A stretch of DNA of 64,000 nt from JANQIO01 sp965601975 (GTDB taxonomy: Bacteria > Pseudomonadota > Gammaproteobacteria > Pseudomonadales > Halieaceae). Positions within the stretch are counted from its first letter, which is position 1. Every line of letters begins with the position of its first letter. A program made the translations under genes and the position numbers. The notes beneath the pieces are model-generated. The model was not told where the DNA came from. It searched no databases and worked only from the letters and a program-made list of their open reading frames with translations. The DNA lies in the NCBI GenBank assembly GCA_965601975.1, contig OZ271856.1, forward strand, positions 434,001 to 498,000, read 5' to 3'. This document shows positions 26,527-36,071 of this stretch, piece after piece.

Positions 26527-27810
26527 ATGAAGACCGAGCGCGGCATTCACGAACTCTACCGGGACGATCCTCTCGAGGCCGATGCGCTGGTCCTCGGTCG
26601 CCGGCGTTTTATGAGGGGACTGGGGGCCATGAGCGCCGTGCTAGGCGCTGAGGTGGTATTCGGCCGCTTCATGCCGCGGGGATTGATTCCCGCGGCTTTG
26701 GCGGAGACCACAGAACCGTTCGCAATACCCGGCAAGCACCCGGGCCTGACCGTGCTGAACGACCGCCCGGTCAACGCGGAAACGCCGCCCCACCTGCTCG
26801 ACGATGCGGTGACCCCGGCGGAGCTTTTGTTCGTGCGCAACAACGGCATCCCCCCGGTAGCCGTCGACCCGGACAGCTGGGCCCTCTATATCGATGGCGA
26901 GTCGGTGAAGAAGCCCCTGCGCTATTCCCTCGCCGAGCTGAAAGCGAACTTCAGGCATTACGATTACCAGCTGACCATCGAGTGCGGCGGCAACGGCCGC
27001 AGCGAGTTCAACCCGCCGGCCCGCGGCAACCAGTGGACCACGGGCGCGGTCGGCTGCCCGCGCTGGACCGGAGTGCGCCTGCGGGATGTGCTGAAAGCCA
27101 GCGGCATCAGGGACGACGCGGTGTACGTGGGGTATTACGGCGCCGATACGCATTTGTCCGGTGACCCCAACAAGGTGGTGATTTCCCGGGGCGTGCCGAT
27201 GGCGAAAGCCATGGAAAAGGAATCCCTGATTGCCTGGGCCATCAACGGCGAGGACATGCCGCTGATGAACGGCCACCCGCTGCGTCTCGTGTTTGGCGGC
27301 TGGCCTGCGTCGACCTCGGGCAAGTGGCTGACCCGGATCAGCGTGCGGGATCGCGTTCACGACGGTCCCAAGATGGGCGGCTACTCCTACCGGGTGCCCT
27401 GCGAACCGGTGGCCCCCGGCGCCGATGTGCCGGAAGAGGACATGTGCATCATTGAATCCATGCCGGTGAAGTCGCTGATCACGTTCCCGAAATCGGGCCT
27501 GGTGCACCGCGACGGCAAGGCCCTGGCGGTGCGCGGCCACGCCTGGGCGGGGGACCGCGCCATCAGCGACGTGGACATCTCTATCGACTTCGGCCAGACC
27601 TGGCAGCCCGCCCAGGTCAACAAACCCGCCAACCGCCTGGCCTGGCAGCAGTGGTCGACCCCGGTCGAGTTCCCGCAGAAGGGCTACTACGAAATCTGGG
27701 CCCGTGCCACGGATACCTCAGGCATCGCCCAGCCCATGGTAGTGCCCGGCTGGAACCCGCGCGGCTACCTAAACAACGCCACCCACCGCATCGCGGTGAA
27801 AGTGGTCTAG
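26527..27810 (+). CDS. Sulfite dehydrogenase, molybdenum subunit (SorA/SoxC-like)
   Basis: A 427-residue periplasmic molybdoenzyme of the sulfite oxidase family. It has a Tat-type leader with RRRFM at residues 25-29, though with a long N-region. The Mo-ligating cysteine is C153 in IECGGNGRS. The C-terminal dimerisation domain (from about residue 310) is present, with DVDISIDFGQTWQPA. The enzyme should oxidise sulfite to sulfate and pass electrons to the cytochrome encoded 2 bases downstream. The exact substrate is inferred. GGGAGG precedes the ATG. Confidence 0.88.
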   Translation: MKTERGIHELYRDDPLEADALVLGRRRFMRGLGAMSAVLGAEVVFGRFMPRGLIPAALAETTEPFAIPGKHPGLTVLNDRPVNAETPPHLLDDAVTPAELLFVRNNGIPPVAVDPDSWALYIDGESVKKPLRYSLAELKANFRHYDYQLTIECGGNGRSEFNPPARGNQWTTGAVGCPRWTGVRLRDVLKASGIRDDAVYVGYYGADTHLSGDPNKVVISRGVPMAKAMEKESLIAWAINGEDMPLMNGHPLRLVFGGWPASTSGKWLTRISVRDRVHDGPKMGGYSYRVPCEPVAPGADVPEEDMCIIESMPVKSLITFPKSGLVHRDGKALAVRGHAWAGDRAISDVDISIDFGQTWQPAQVNKPANRLAWQQWSTPVEFPQKGYYEIWARATDTSGIAQPMVVPGWNPRGYLNNATHRIAVKVV

Positions 27811-27812
27811 GG

Positions 27813-28259
27813 ATGGGTATGATGGCCGGCATGGATTCCCGCCTTCGCGGGAATGACGGCAGAAGCATCCCCGCGAAGTTCCTCGTCATCCCCGCGAATT
27901 TCCTCGCCATCCCCGCGAAGTTTCTCGTCATCCCCGCGAAGGCGGGGACCCACCTGCTCCTAACGTCCCTATTGCTCCTGCAACCCGCCCAGGCCGAAAC
28001 CGACCCCCAAACCGGCCTGGTCATCGCCGACGGCTACCCGCAGGTAAAAACCCAGTGCACCATCTGCCACTCCGGCCGACTGGTCGCCCAGAACCGCGCA
28101 GACCGCGACGGCTGGCTGCAGATGATTCGCTGGATGCAGCAGACCCAGGGCCTGTGGCCCCTGGGTGAGGCCGAAGACGAAATCCTGGACTACCTGGCCA
28201 CCAACTACGGCCCACTGCCCGCCGGCCGGCGCGCGCCGCTGCAGGTCAGCTTCGACTGA
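27813..28259 (+). CDS. Cytochrome c subunit of sulfite dehydrogenase (SorB-like), with a repeat-derived leader
   Basis: A 148-residue frame. The functional part starts near HLLLTSLLLLQPAQA, a signal peptide core, followed by ETDPQ and one haem motif CTICH. The later WLQMIRWMQQT may supply the axial Met. Between the candidate ATGs (27813, 27819, 27822) and the signal core, the frame runs through a palindromic and tandem repeat cluster that encodes seven-residue units such as IPAKFLV. The leader has therefore probably been lengthened by repeat insertion. The gene follows the molybdenum subunit closely, as in SorAB systems. Confidence 0.72.
   Translation: MGMMAGMDSRLRGNDGRSIPAKFLVIPANFLAIPAKFLVIPAKAGTHLLLTSLLLLQPAQAETDPQTGLVIADGYPQVKTQCTICHSGRLVAQNRADRDGWLQMIRWMQQTQGLWPLGEAEDEILDYLATNYGPLPAGRRAPLQVSFD
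27829..27955 (+). repeat. Palindromic and 21-bp tandem repeat cluster inside a signal peptide
   Basis: A perfect palindromic repeat (27835-27854, ATTCCCGCCTTCGCGGGAAT) is followed by about three and a half 21-bp units starting CATCCCCGCGAA. The cluster closes with another inverted repeat (27931-27948). The same palindrome family recurs at 28264-28332 and 30160-30363. Because 21 is divisible by three, the reading frame stays open. Confidence 0.8.
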
Positions 28260-28263
28260 TCAC

Positions 28264-28332
28264 TGTCATTCCCGCGAAAGCGGGAATCCAGTAACCTGAC
28301 GCAAGTGGGCCCCCGTTTCCACGGGGGTGACG
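28264..28332 (+). repeat. Palindromic REP-like repeats
   Basis: ATTCCCGCGAAAGCGGGAAT and a second inverted repeat (CCCCCGTTTCCACGGGGG) lie between the cytochrome gene and the cysteine synthase gene. They may also act as a weak terminator. Confidence 0.7.
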
Positions 28333-28353
28333 TATCGCGAGTGAGGCCCAAGC

Positions 28354-29352
28354 ATGGAAAACCACCTCCCCCAGATCATCGGCAACACCCCGCTGCTGCA
28401 CCTGCGCAAGGTCTCGGAACTGACCGGCTGTAATATCTACGGCAAGGCGGAGTTCATGAACCCCGGCGGTTCGGTCAAGGACCGCACTGCTTTGGGCATC
28501 ATCCAGGCCGCGGTGGCCGCCGGTGACTTGCAGCCGGGCGGCGTGGTGGTGGAGGGCACCGCGGGCAACACGGGTATCGGCTTGACCATCGTCGCCAATG
28601 CCATGGGCTTCGACAGCGTTGTGGTCATGCCCCAGGGCGCCAGCAAGGAAAAGATCGACCAGGTGGAAATGCTCGGCGCCGAGCTGATCCTGGTGCCCAG
28701 CGTGCGCTACGACAACCCCCAGCACTACATCCACACGGCGGAGAAAGTGGCCGAGGGCCGCTCCCACCAGGAAGCCAACGGCGCCATCTGGGCGCGGCAG
28801 TTCGACAACCCCGCCAATACCCAGATTCACTACGACACCACCGGCCAGGAGATCTGGAACCAGACCGACGGCAAGGTCGACGGCTTCATCTGTTCGGTGG
28901 GAACGGGCGGCACCGTGGCCGGCGTCGCCGCGGCCCTGCGCGAGAAAAACCCGGACGTGAAAATCGGCGTGGCGGACCCGATGGGTTCCGGCGTCTACAG
29001 CTACTTCAAGGAAGGGGAGCCCCGCTGCGAGGGATCATCCATCGTCGAAGGGGTCGGAGTGAGCTTCGTGCCCGGCAACCTCGCCGGGCTGGAAGTGGAC
29101 TTCGCCTGCCAGGTCACGGACGAAGAGGCGCTGCCCATTATCTACGACCTGCTCAAGGACGAGGGCCTCTGCGTCGGCGGCTCCGCCGGCGTAAACATCG
29201 CCGGCGCCATGCGCCTGGCCGAGGAACTGGGCCCCGGACACACCATCGTTACCATCCTCTGTGACTCCGGCGCCCGCTATGCCAGCAAGCTGTTCAACGC
29301 CGAGTTCCTGTGGGAGCGCAAGCTGCCTTACCCGGAGTGGATCGCCGCGTAG
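28354..29352 (+). CDS. Cysteine synthase (PLP-dependent)
   Basis: A 332-residue PLP fold-type II enzyme. The cofactor lysine is in NPGGSVKDR, the phosphate-binding loop is SVGTGGT, and EGTAGNTGIGL holds the substrate. It should make cysteine from O-acetylserine and sulfide. The EGTAGNTG form, rather than EPTSGNTG, places it in a distinct subgroup from CysK, so I give no symbol. It lies near the sulfite dehydrogenase, a sulfur-metabolism setting, but is separated by repeats. Confidence 0.9.
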   Translation: MENHLPQIIGNTPLLHLRKVSELTGCNIYGKAEFMNPGGSVKDRTALGIIQAAVAAGDLQPGGVVVEGTAGNTGIGLTIVANAMGFDSVVVMPQGASKEKIDQVEMLGAELILVPSVRYDNPQHYIHTAEKVAEGRSHQEANGAIWARQFDNPANTQIHYDTTGQEIWNQTDGKVDGFICSVGTGGTVAGVAAALREKNPDVKIGVADPMGSGVYSYFKEGEPRCEGSSIVEGVGVSFVPGNLAGLEVDFACQVTDEEALPIIYDLLKDEGLCVGGSAGVNIAGAMRLAEELGPGHTIVTILCDSGARYASKLFNAEFLWERKLPYPEWIAA

Positions 29353-29441
29353 CCCTCACTCCTCTGCGCCCGGTTGTTTGAAGCACCGGATTCACAATAT
29401 GATCGAGTGAATGGATTTCTGGAACAGGAGCTAGGGAAGGC

Positions 29442-29864
29442 GTGTTCGATTTCTTTGATTCCGTCATGGACTCGCTGAGTTCTATCTTTGACCTGCTGGA
29501 CTCAGTGGGGCCCTTCATGTTTCTCCTGGTCGGCCTGCTGTTCCTTGGGATCGCGGGCGTCATGATCCGTGAAAACCTGCAGTTCGCCAGGGCCTTGCCC
29601 ACCGAAGGCACCATTGTTTCGGTCAGCGGATCCGGCCAGCGCACTTATGCCACGATCGAGTATCCGACACCAGGCGGTGTCAGCCAGTTCACGTCCAGTA
29701 TGGCGACGCCCGGGGCCAAAGCCGGCCAACGCATCGATATAGAAATCAACGACGCAGGCAAGGCTCGAGTCAGGTCACCAAGTCATGGGCAGATGGCCAT
29801 CGTCATCGTTGTCGTTGCTTTGCCCCTGGCCGCGGCGGGTGTTTACTTGATCAGCAAGGGGTAG
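29442..29864 (+). CDS. DUF3592-like membrane protein
   Basis: A 140-residue protein with a GTG start preceded by GGAGCTAGGGAAGG. It has one membrane helix near residues 25-42 (FMFLLVGLLFLGIAGVMI), a beta-rich middle (GTIVSVSGSGQRTYATIEY) and a second helix at the C-terminus. This layout fits the DUF3592 family. The function is unknown. It is 7 bases before the next small gene. Confidence 0.7.
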   Translation: MFDFFDSVMDSLSSIFDLLDSVGPFMFLLVGLLFLGIAGVMIRENLQFARALPTEGTIVSVSGSGQRTYATIEYPTPGGVSQFTSSMATPGAKAGQRIDIEINDAGKARVRSPSHGQMAIVIVVVALPLAAAGVYLISKG

Positions 29865-29871
29865 GAAAAAC

Positions 29872-30138
29872 ATGGAACCGGAAAAGTGGCAGGACCCGGC
29901 GCTATCGCCTGCGAGCAAGATGCAGCGGAGCCCAGTCTATATTTTGCTGTCGTTGGTTGGTGTCGGGTTGCTGCTGGTTGGCATCCTCGGTTACGCAAGC
30001 CCTGGGATATTGCGGCCCTTTGGCCCCTGGCTCCAGTTGCAGGCCGCTGAGCACTCCACGGTGTTGATGGTGTCAGGCCTGGTGGTCTACCTGATCAACG
30101 GCGTGGCGGGTTACTTCCGCGCCAAGTCCGGGTCTTGA
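29872..30138 (+). CDS. Small membrane protein
   Basis: An 88-residue protein with two hydrophobic segments (VYILLSLVGVGLLLVGIL and VLMVSGLVVYLINGVAG). No family is recognised. It appears co-transcribed with the DUF3592-like gene. Confidence 0.65.
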   Translation: MEPEKWQDPALSPASKMQRSPVYILLSLVGVGLLLVGILGYASPGILRPFGPWLQLQAAEHSTVLMVSGLVVYLINGVAGYFRAKSGS

Positions 30139-30159
30139 AGGGACCTGGCTCCCGCGGGG

Positions 30160-30363
30160 TGACGAGGAGTGTGACGTCATACCCGAAAAGCGGAGCAGGC
30201 CCTTCCCGCGAAGGTCCCCGTCATTCCCGCGAAGGCGGGAACCCAGTGACACTGGTGAATGGGCCCCCGCCTACGCGGGGGTGACGAGGAGTACGCCGTC
30301 ATTCCCGCGAAAGCGGGAACCCATAATGAGTCGCAGCTGGGTTCCCGCCTACGCGGGAATGAC
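30160..30363. repeat. Cluster of palindromic REP-like repeats
   Basis: Several copies of the palindrome family with arms like ATTCCCGCG and CGCGGGAAT occur between the small membrane gene and the end of ettA, in alternating orientation. They could form long hairpins at the 3' ends of both convergent transcripts. Confidence 0.8.
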
Positions 30364-30364
30364 A

Positions 30365-32029
<1,665 letters not shown>

Positions 32030-32108
32030 GGGTCCTCCAATGTGAGGCCCGGAATTTTCCGGTTTATGCCCCGGCTGTCAATGCACAGTGCTGCCCGACG
32101 GGGTTTTG

Positions 32109-33455
32109 CTACCGCTGCCGCCCCTTAATGGAGAGACCCCGGCCGATGGCGTAGTACTCGATGCCCTGGTTGGCGACGTAGTCCGGGTCATAGAGATTGC
32201 GGCCGTCGATAACCAGCGGCCGTTTCATCAGTTTCTTCACCTGGTCGAAGTTGGGCGAGAAGAAGGCCTTCCACTCGGTGCAGATCACCAGGCACTCGGC
32301 GCGCTTGAGGGCGTCTTCCTTGTTCGCACACAGCACCAGGTCGTCGCGCTCGCCGTAGTGGGCGCGGGCGTTGTCCATGGCTTCAGGGTCGTAGGCCTGC
32401 ACGGTCGCGCCCTGAGACCACAGTACATCCAGCAGGTAGCCGCTGGGCGCCTCGCGCAGGTCGTCGGTGTTGGGTTTGAAGGCCAGGCCCCAGACGGCAA
32501 TGCGGTATTTTGAAAGATCCGCCCCCAGGCAGTTGAGCACCCGTTCCCCCAGCTTGTTCTTCTGGCGTTGGTTGGTGTCGTGCACGGCGGTAATGATGGG
32601 TGCACCCTGGTCGTGGACTTTGGCAAGGTGTCTAAGGGCCCGGATGTCCTTGGGAAAGCAGGCGCCGCCGTAGCCGGCGCCAGGGTAGATGAACTGATAG
32701 CCAATGCGGGGGTCCGCGCCGATACCGCGCCTTACTTCCTCGATGTCCGCGCCCACCGCCTCGGCGATGTTGGCCATTTCGTTGATGAAGCTGATCTTTG
32801 TCGCCAGCATCGCATTGGCCGCGTACTTGGTCATCTCGGCGCTGCGCGGGTCCATGACTATCAGCTTGTCGCGGTTGCGGTTGTAGGCCTGGTACATGAT
32901 GCGCAGCTCTTCGATGGCCTGGGGTGAATCAGAGCCGACGATGATGCGGTCCGGCCGGGTCGCGTCGGCCACCGCCGAGCCCTCCTTGAGGAATTCCGGG
33001 TTGGAGACCACGTCGAAGGGAATATCCTCGCCGCGCTCTGCGAGCACTCCGGCGATCGCCTCGCGTACCTTGTCGGCTGTACCCACGGGTACTGTGGACT
33101 TCACGATCACCACCTTCCGCTGGTTTATTTCCTGGCCGATGGTGCGAGCCACCTCCAGCACGTCTTGAAGATCGGCGCCGCCATCTGTATCCGAGGGCGT
33201 GCCCACGGCAATAAACAGGAAATCACCGGCACGCACCGCGGCGCCGGGATTGTCGGTGAAGCTCAGCAGCTTGTTGTCCATGGCCTCTCGCATCATGTGG
33301 GCGAGGCCGGGCTCGTAGAACGGGACGTTGCCCGCCTTCAGGGCTTTGACCCGGTCCTTGTCCACGTCCATGCAGGTGACCCTGTGGCCCACATCCGCTA
33401 ATACCGCCGACTGGACAAGGCCCACGTAACCGCTGCCGAATACGCTGATTTCCAT
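32109..33455 (-). CDS. ugd: UDP-glucose 6-dehydrogenase
   Basis: A 448-residue enzyme that oxidises UDP-glucose twice to UDP-glucuronate. The N-terminal NAD site is FGSGYVGLVQSAVLADVGH, and the catalytic cysteine is in GYGGACFPKDIRAL. The C-terminal UDP-binding domain (AVWGLAFKPNTDDLREAPS) is complete. It is followed on the same strand by a gap and preceded by the UDP-xylose synthase gene, which uses its product. Confidence 0.95.
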   Translation of the reverse strand: MEISVFGSGYVGLVQSAVLADVGHRVTCMDVDKDRVKALKAGNVPFYEPGLAHMMREAMDNKLLSFTDNPGAAVRAGDFLFIAVGTPSDTDGGADLQDVLEVARTIGQEINQRKVVIVKSTVPVGTADKVREAIAGVLAERGEDIPFDVVSNPEFLKEGSAVADATRPDRIIVGSDSPQAIEELRIMYQAYNRNRDKLIVMDPRSAEMTKYAANAMLATKISFINEMANIAEAVGADIEEVRRGIGADPRIGYQFIYPGAGYGGACFPKDIRALRHLAKVHDQGAPIITAVHDTNQRQKNKLGERVLNCLGADLSKYRIAVWGLAFKPNTDDLREAPSGYLLDVLWSQGATVQAYDPEAMDNARAHYGERDDLVLCANKEDALKRAECLVICTEWKAFFSPNFDQVKKLMKRPLVIDGRNLYDPDYVANQGIEYYAIGRGLSIKGRQR

Positions 33456-33594
33456 GATTTTCCGAGTACCGTTGAAAAAGCGGCAGTTTATGTCGGCTAT
33501 GTTACAGCTTTGCTAAATGGCCATGCACGAGCAATCGTGGCTGTAACGAGACAACGCCGGCGCCAGAGCCTGGTGAGGCAAACCTCCAGAGCGG

Positions 33595-34545
33595 TTATAT
33601 AGACAGCGCCGCCCGGAACCAGACAATGGTTTTCTCCAGGCCTTCGTCCAGTGGCACCGTGGGCTCCCAGCCCAGGGTCTCCCGAGCCCGGGTGATATCC
33701 GGCTGGCGCTGCATCGGGTCATCCTCGGGCAGCGGCTTGAACACCAGCTCGGAGGAGGAACCTGTCATCGCGATGACCTTCTCTGCCAGCTCCCGGATGG
33801 TGAACTCCCCGGGATTCCCCAGGTTGATGGGACCGGTCACGGCGTGGTCGGTCTCCATCAGCCGCACAAGGCCGTCAATCAGGTCGTCGACGTAGCAGAA
33901 GGCGCGGGTCTGGCTGCCGTCGCCCTGGATGGTAATCGGCTCGCCCTTCAGCGCCTGCACCACGAAATTCGACACTACGCGGCCGTCGTTCATATGCATA
34001 TTGGGGCCGTAGGTATTGAAGATGCGGGCCACCTTGATCGGCATGTCATGCTGGCGGCGGTAGTCGAAGAACAGGGTCTCGGCGCAGCGCTTGCCCTCGT
34101 CGTAGCAGCTGCGGAAGCCGATGGGATTGACGTTGCCCCAGTAGTCCTCGGGCTGCGGGTGCACGGTGGGGTCGCCGTAGACCTCGGAGGTGGAGGCCTG
34201 CAGGATTTTCGCCCCCGTGCGCTTGGCCAGCCCCAGCATGTTGATGGCACCGTGGACGCTGGTCTTGGTGGTCTGCACCGGGTCGTGCTGGTAGTGGATG
34301 GGGGAGGCGGGGCAGGCGAGGTTGTAGATCTCGTCCACCTCCACGTACAGCGGGAAGGTGACATCGTGGCGCATCAGCTCGAACAGGGGATTGTTGAGCA
34401 GCGGCACCACGTTGCCCTTGTTGCCGGTGAAGAAGTTGTCGACACAGATGACCTCGTGGCCCTGGCCCAGCAGGCGGGCGCACAGGTGCGAGCCGAGGAA
34501 GCCGGCGCCGCCGGTCACCAGGATGCGTTTGACCTCAGAGCGCAA
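33595..34545 (-). CDS. UDP-glucuronate decarboxylase (UDP-xylose synthase)
   Basis: A 316-residue extended SDR. The NAD site is VTGGAGFLGSHLCARLL, the catalytic motif is SCYDEGKR (Tyr and Lys), and ACPASPIHYQHDPVQT is typical of UDP-xylose synthases. It converts UDP-glucuronate to UDP-xylose. The start is a TTG at 34545 with a strong AAGGAG 6 bases upstream. Read together with ugd downstream it gives a two-step route from UDP-glucose to UDP-xylose. Confidence 0.92.
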   Translation of the reverse strand: MRSEVKRILVTGGAGFLGSHLCARLLGQGHEVICVDNFFTGNKGNVVPLLNNPLFELMRHDVTFPLYVEVDEIYNLACPASPIHYQHDPVQTTKTSVHGAINMLGLAKRTGAKILQASTSEVYGDPTVHPQPEDYWGNVNPIGFRSCYDEGKRCAETLFFDYRRQHDMPIKVARIFNTYGPNMHMNDGRVVSNFVVQALKGEPITIQGDGSQTRAFCYVDDLIDGLVRLMETDHAVTGPINLGNPGEFTIRELAEKVIAMTGSSSELVFKPLPEDDPMQRQPDITRARETLGWEPTVPLDEGLEKTIVWFRAALSI

Positions 34546-34693
34546 GGGGGTCTCCTTATCTTGAAAGGGCTGGAGTATAGCACCGGCGAGGCCCTGAAAA
34601 GGGCTCCGGATATGGCGGCGAAGGGCGGTTAGCGGTAGACTTCACGTCTTTGATTTTCCGCGTATTTTCAGGGCGCCAGCCCGGGGGGACACC

Positions 34694-35995
34694 ATGTTTG
34701 ATTCGAGCCAGACCATCGCCGGTTACGACCAGGAGCTGTGGGACGCGATCCAGGCCGAGAACCGCCGCCAGGAGGAGCATATCGAGCTCATCGCGTCGGA
34801 GAACTACGCCAGCCCGCGTGTCATGGAGGCCCAGGGCGGCACCATGACCAACAAGTATGCCGAGGGCTACCCCCACAAGCGCTACTACGGTGGCTGCGAG
34901 TACGTCGATATCGCCGAGGAGCTGGCCGCCGAGCGGATCAAGCAACTGTTCGGGGCGGCCTACGCCAACGTCCAGCCCCACTCCGGCTCCCAGGCCAATG
35001 GCGCGGTCTTCCAGGCCCTGATCTCCCCTGGCGACACCATTCTCGGCATGAGCCTCGCCGACGGCGGCCACCTGACCCACGGCGCCAAGCCCAACTTCTC
35101 CGGCAAGCACTACAACGCCATCCAGTACGGCATCAACCACGACACCGGCCTGCTGGACTATGACGAGATCCAGAAGCTCGCCGATGAGCACCAGCCGAAG
35201 ATGATCATCGCCGGCTTCTCCGCCTACTCCCGCGTGATGGACTGGGCCAAGTTCCGCGAGATCGCCGACTCCGTAGGCGCCTACCTGCTGGTAGACATGG
35301 CCCACGTGGCGGGCCTGTGCGCCACCGGCGAGTACCCGAACCCGGTCCCCCACGCCCACGTGGTGACCTCCACCACCCACAAGACCCTGCGCGGCCCCCG
35401 CGGCGGCGTGATCCTCTCCAACGAAGGGGAAGAGCTGCAGAAGAAGCTCAACTCCGCGGTCTTCCCGGGTCGCCAGGGCGGCCCCCTGATGCACGTGATC
35501 GCCGCCAAGGCGGTGGCGTTCAAGGAGGCGCTGGAGCCGTCCTTCAAGGACTACCAGAAGCAGGTGGTGGCCAATGCCCGGGCCATGGCAGCCACGTTCA
35601 TGGAGCGCGGCATCGATATCGTCAGCGGCGGCACCGACAACCACCTGATGCTGGTGAACCTGATCGGCAAGGACTACACCGGCAAGGATGCGGACGAGGC
35701 CCTGGGCCGCGCCAACATCACGGTGAACAAGAACGCGGTGCCGAACGACCCGCGCTCGCCCTTCATTACCTCCGGCCTCCGCGTCGGCACTCCGGCGGTG
35801 ACCACTCGCGGCTTTGGCGAGAAGGAAATCGTCGACCTGACCCACTGGATGTGCGACGTGCTGGAGAGCCTGGAAAACGGCACCAGCGAGCAGGTGATCG
35901 CCGAGGTCAAGCAGAAGGTGCTGGACGTGTGTTCGCGCTTCCCGGTCTACGGCGACGCGATCTCCCAGCCCACGGCGATGGCTGCCCAGGGCTAA
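34694..35995 (+). CDS. glyA: Serine hydroxymethyltransferase
   Basis: A 433-residue PLP enzyme that interconverts serine and glycine with tetrahydrofolate. The PLP lysine is in TSTTHKTLRGPRGG. ELIASENYASPRVMEAQG and the NKYAEGYPHKRYYGGCE stretch are standard. It is slightly longer than the E. coli enzyme at the C-terminus. It starts at the ATG at 34694 with GGGGG upstream. Confidence 0.97.
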   Translation: MFDSSQTIAGYDQELWDAIQAENRRQEEHIELIASENYASPRVMEAQGGTMTNKYAEGYPHKRYYGGCEYVDIAEELAAERIKQLFGAAYANVQPHSGSQANGAVFQALISPGDTILGMSLADGGHLTHGAKPNFSGKHYNAIQYGINHDTGLLDYDEIQKLADEHQPKMIIAGFSAYSRVMDWAKFREIADSVGAYLLVDMAHVAGLCATGEYPNPVPHAHVVTSTTHKTLRGPRGGVILSNEGEELQKKLNSAVFPGRQGGPLMHVIAAKAVAFKEALEPSFKDYQKQVVANARAMAATFMERGIDIVSGGTDNHLMLVNLIGKDYTGKDADEALGRANITVNKNAVPNDPRSPFITSGLRVGTPAVTTRGFGEKEIVDLTHWMCDVLESLENGTSEQVIAEVKQKVLDVCSRFPVYGDAISQPTAMAAQG

Positions 35996-36071
35996 CGAAG
36001 CGAAGGCAGGTTCAGTCTGTAGTACACTTTTAGGGACCTGATAGCTTTCAATTGGCGCAAGGATCGCGCGG

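Noticed and set aside
27860..27950. 21-bp tandem units considered as a CRISPR array
   Set aside because: The units are contiguous without spacers, are in frame, and belong to a palindromic repeat family; there are no cas genes.
33501..33547. An 8-bp inverted repeat (GTTACAGC and GCTGTAAC) between ugd and the UDP-xylose synthase
   Set aside because: The arms are 31 bases apart with no T run, so it is neither a clear terminator nor a clear operator.
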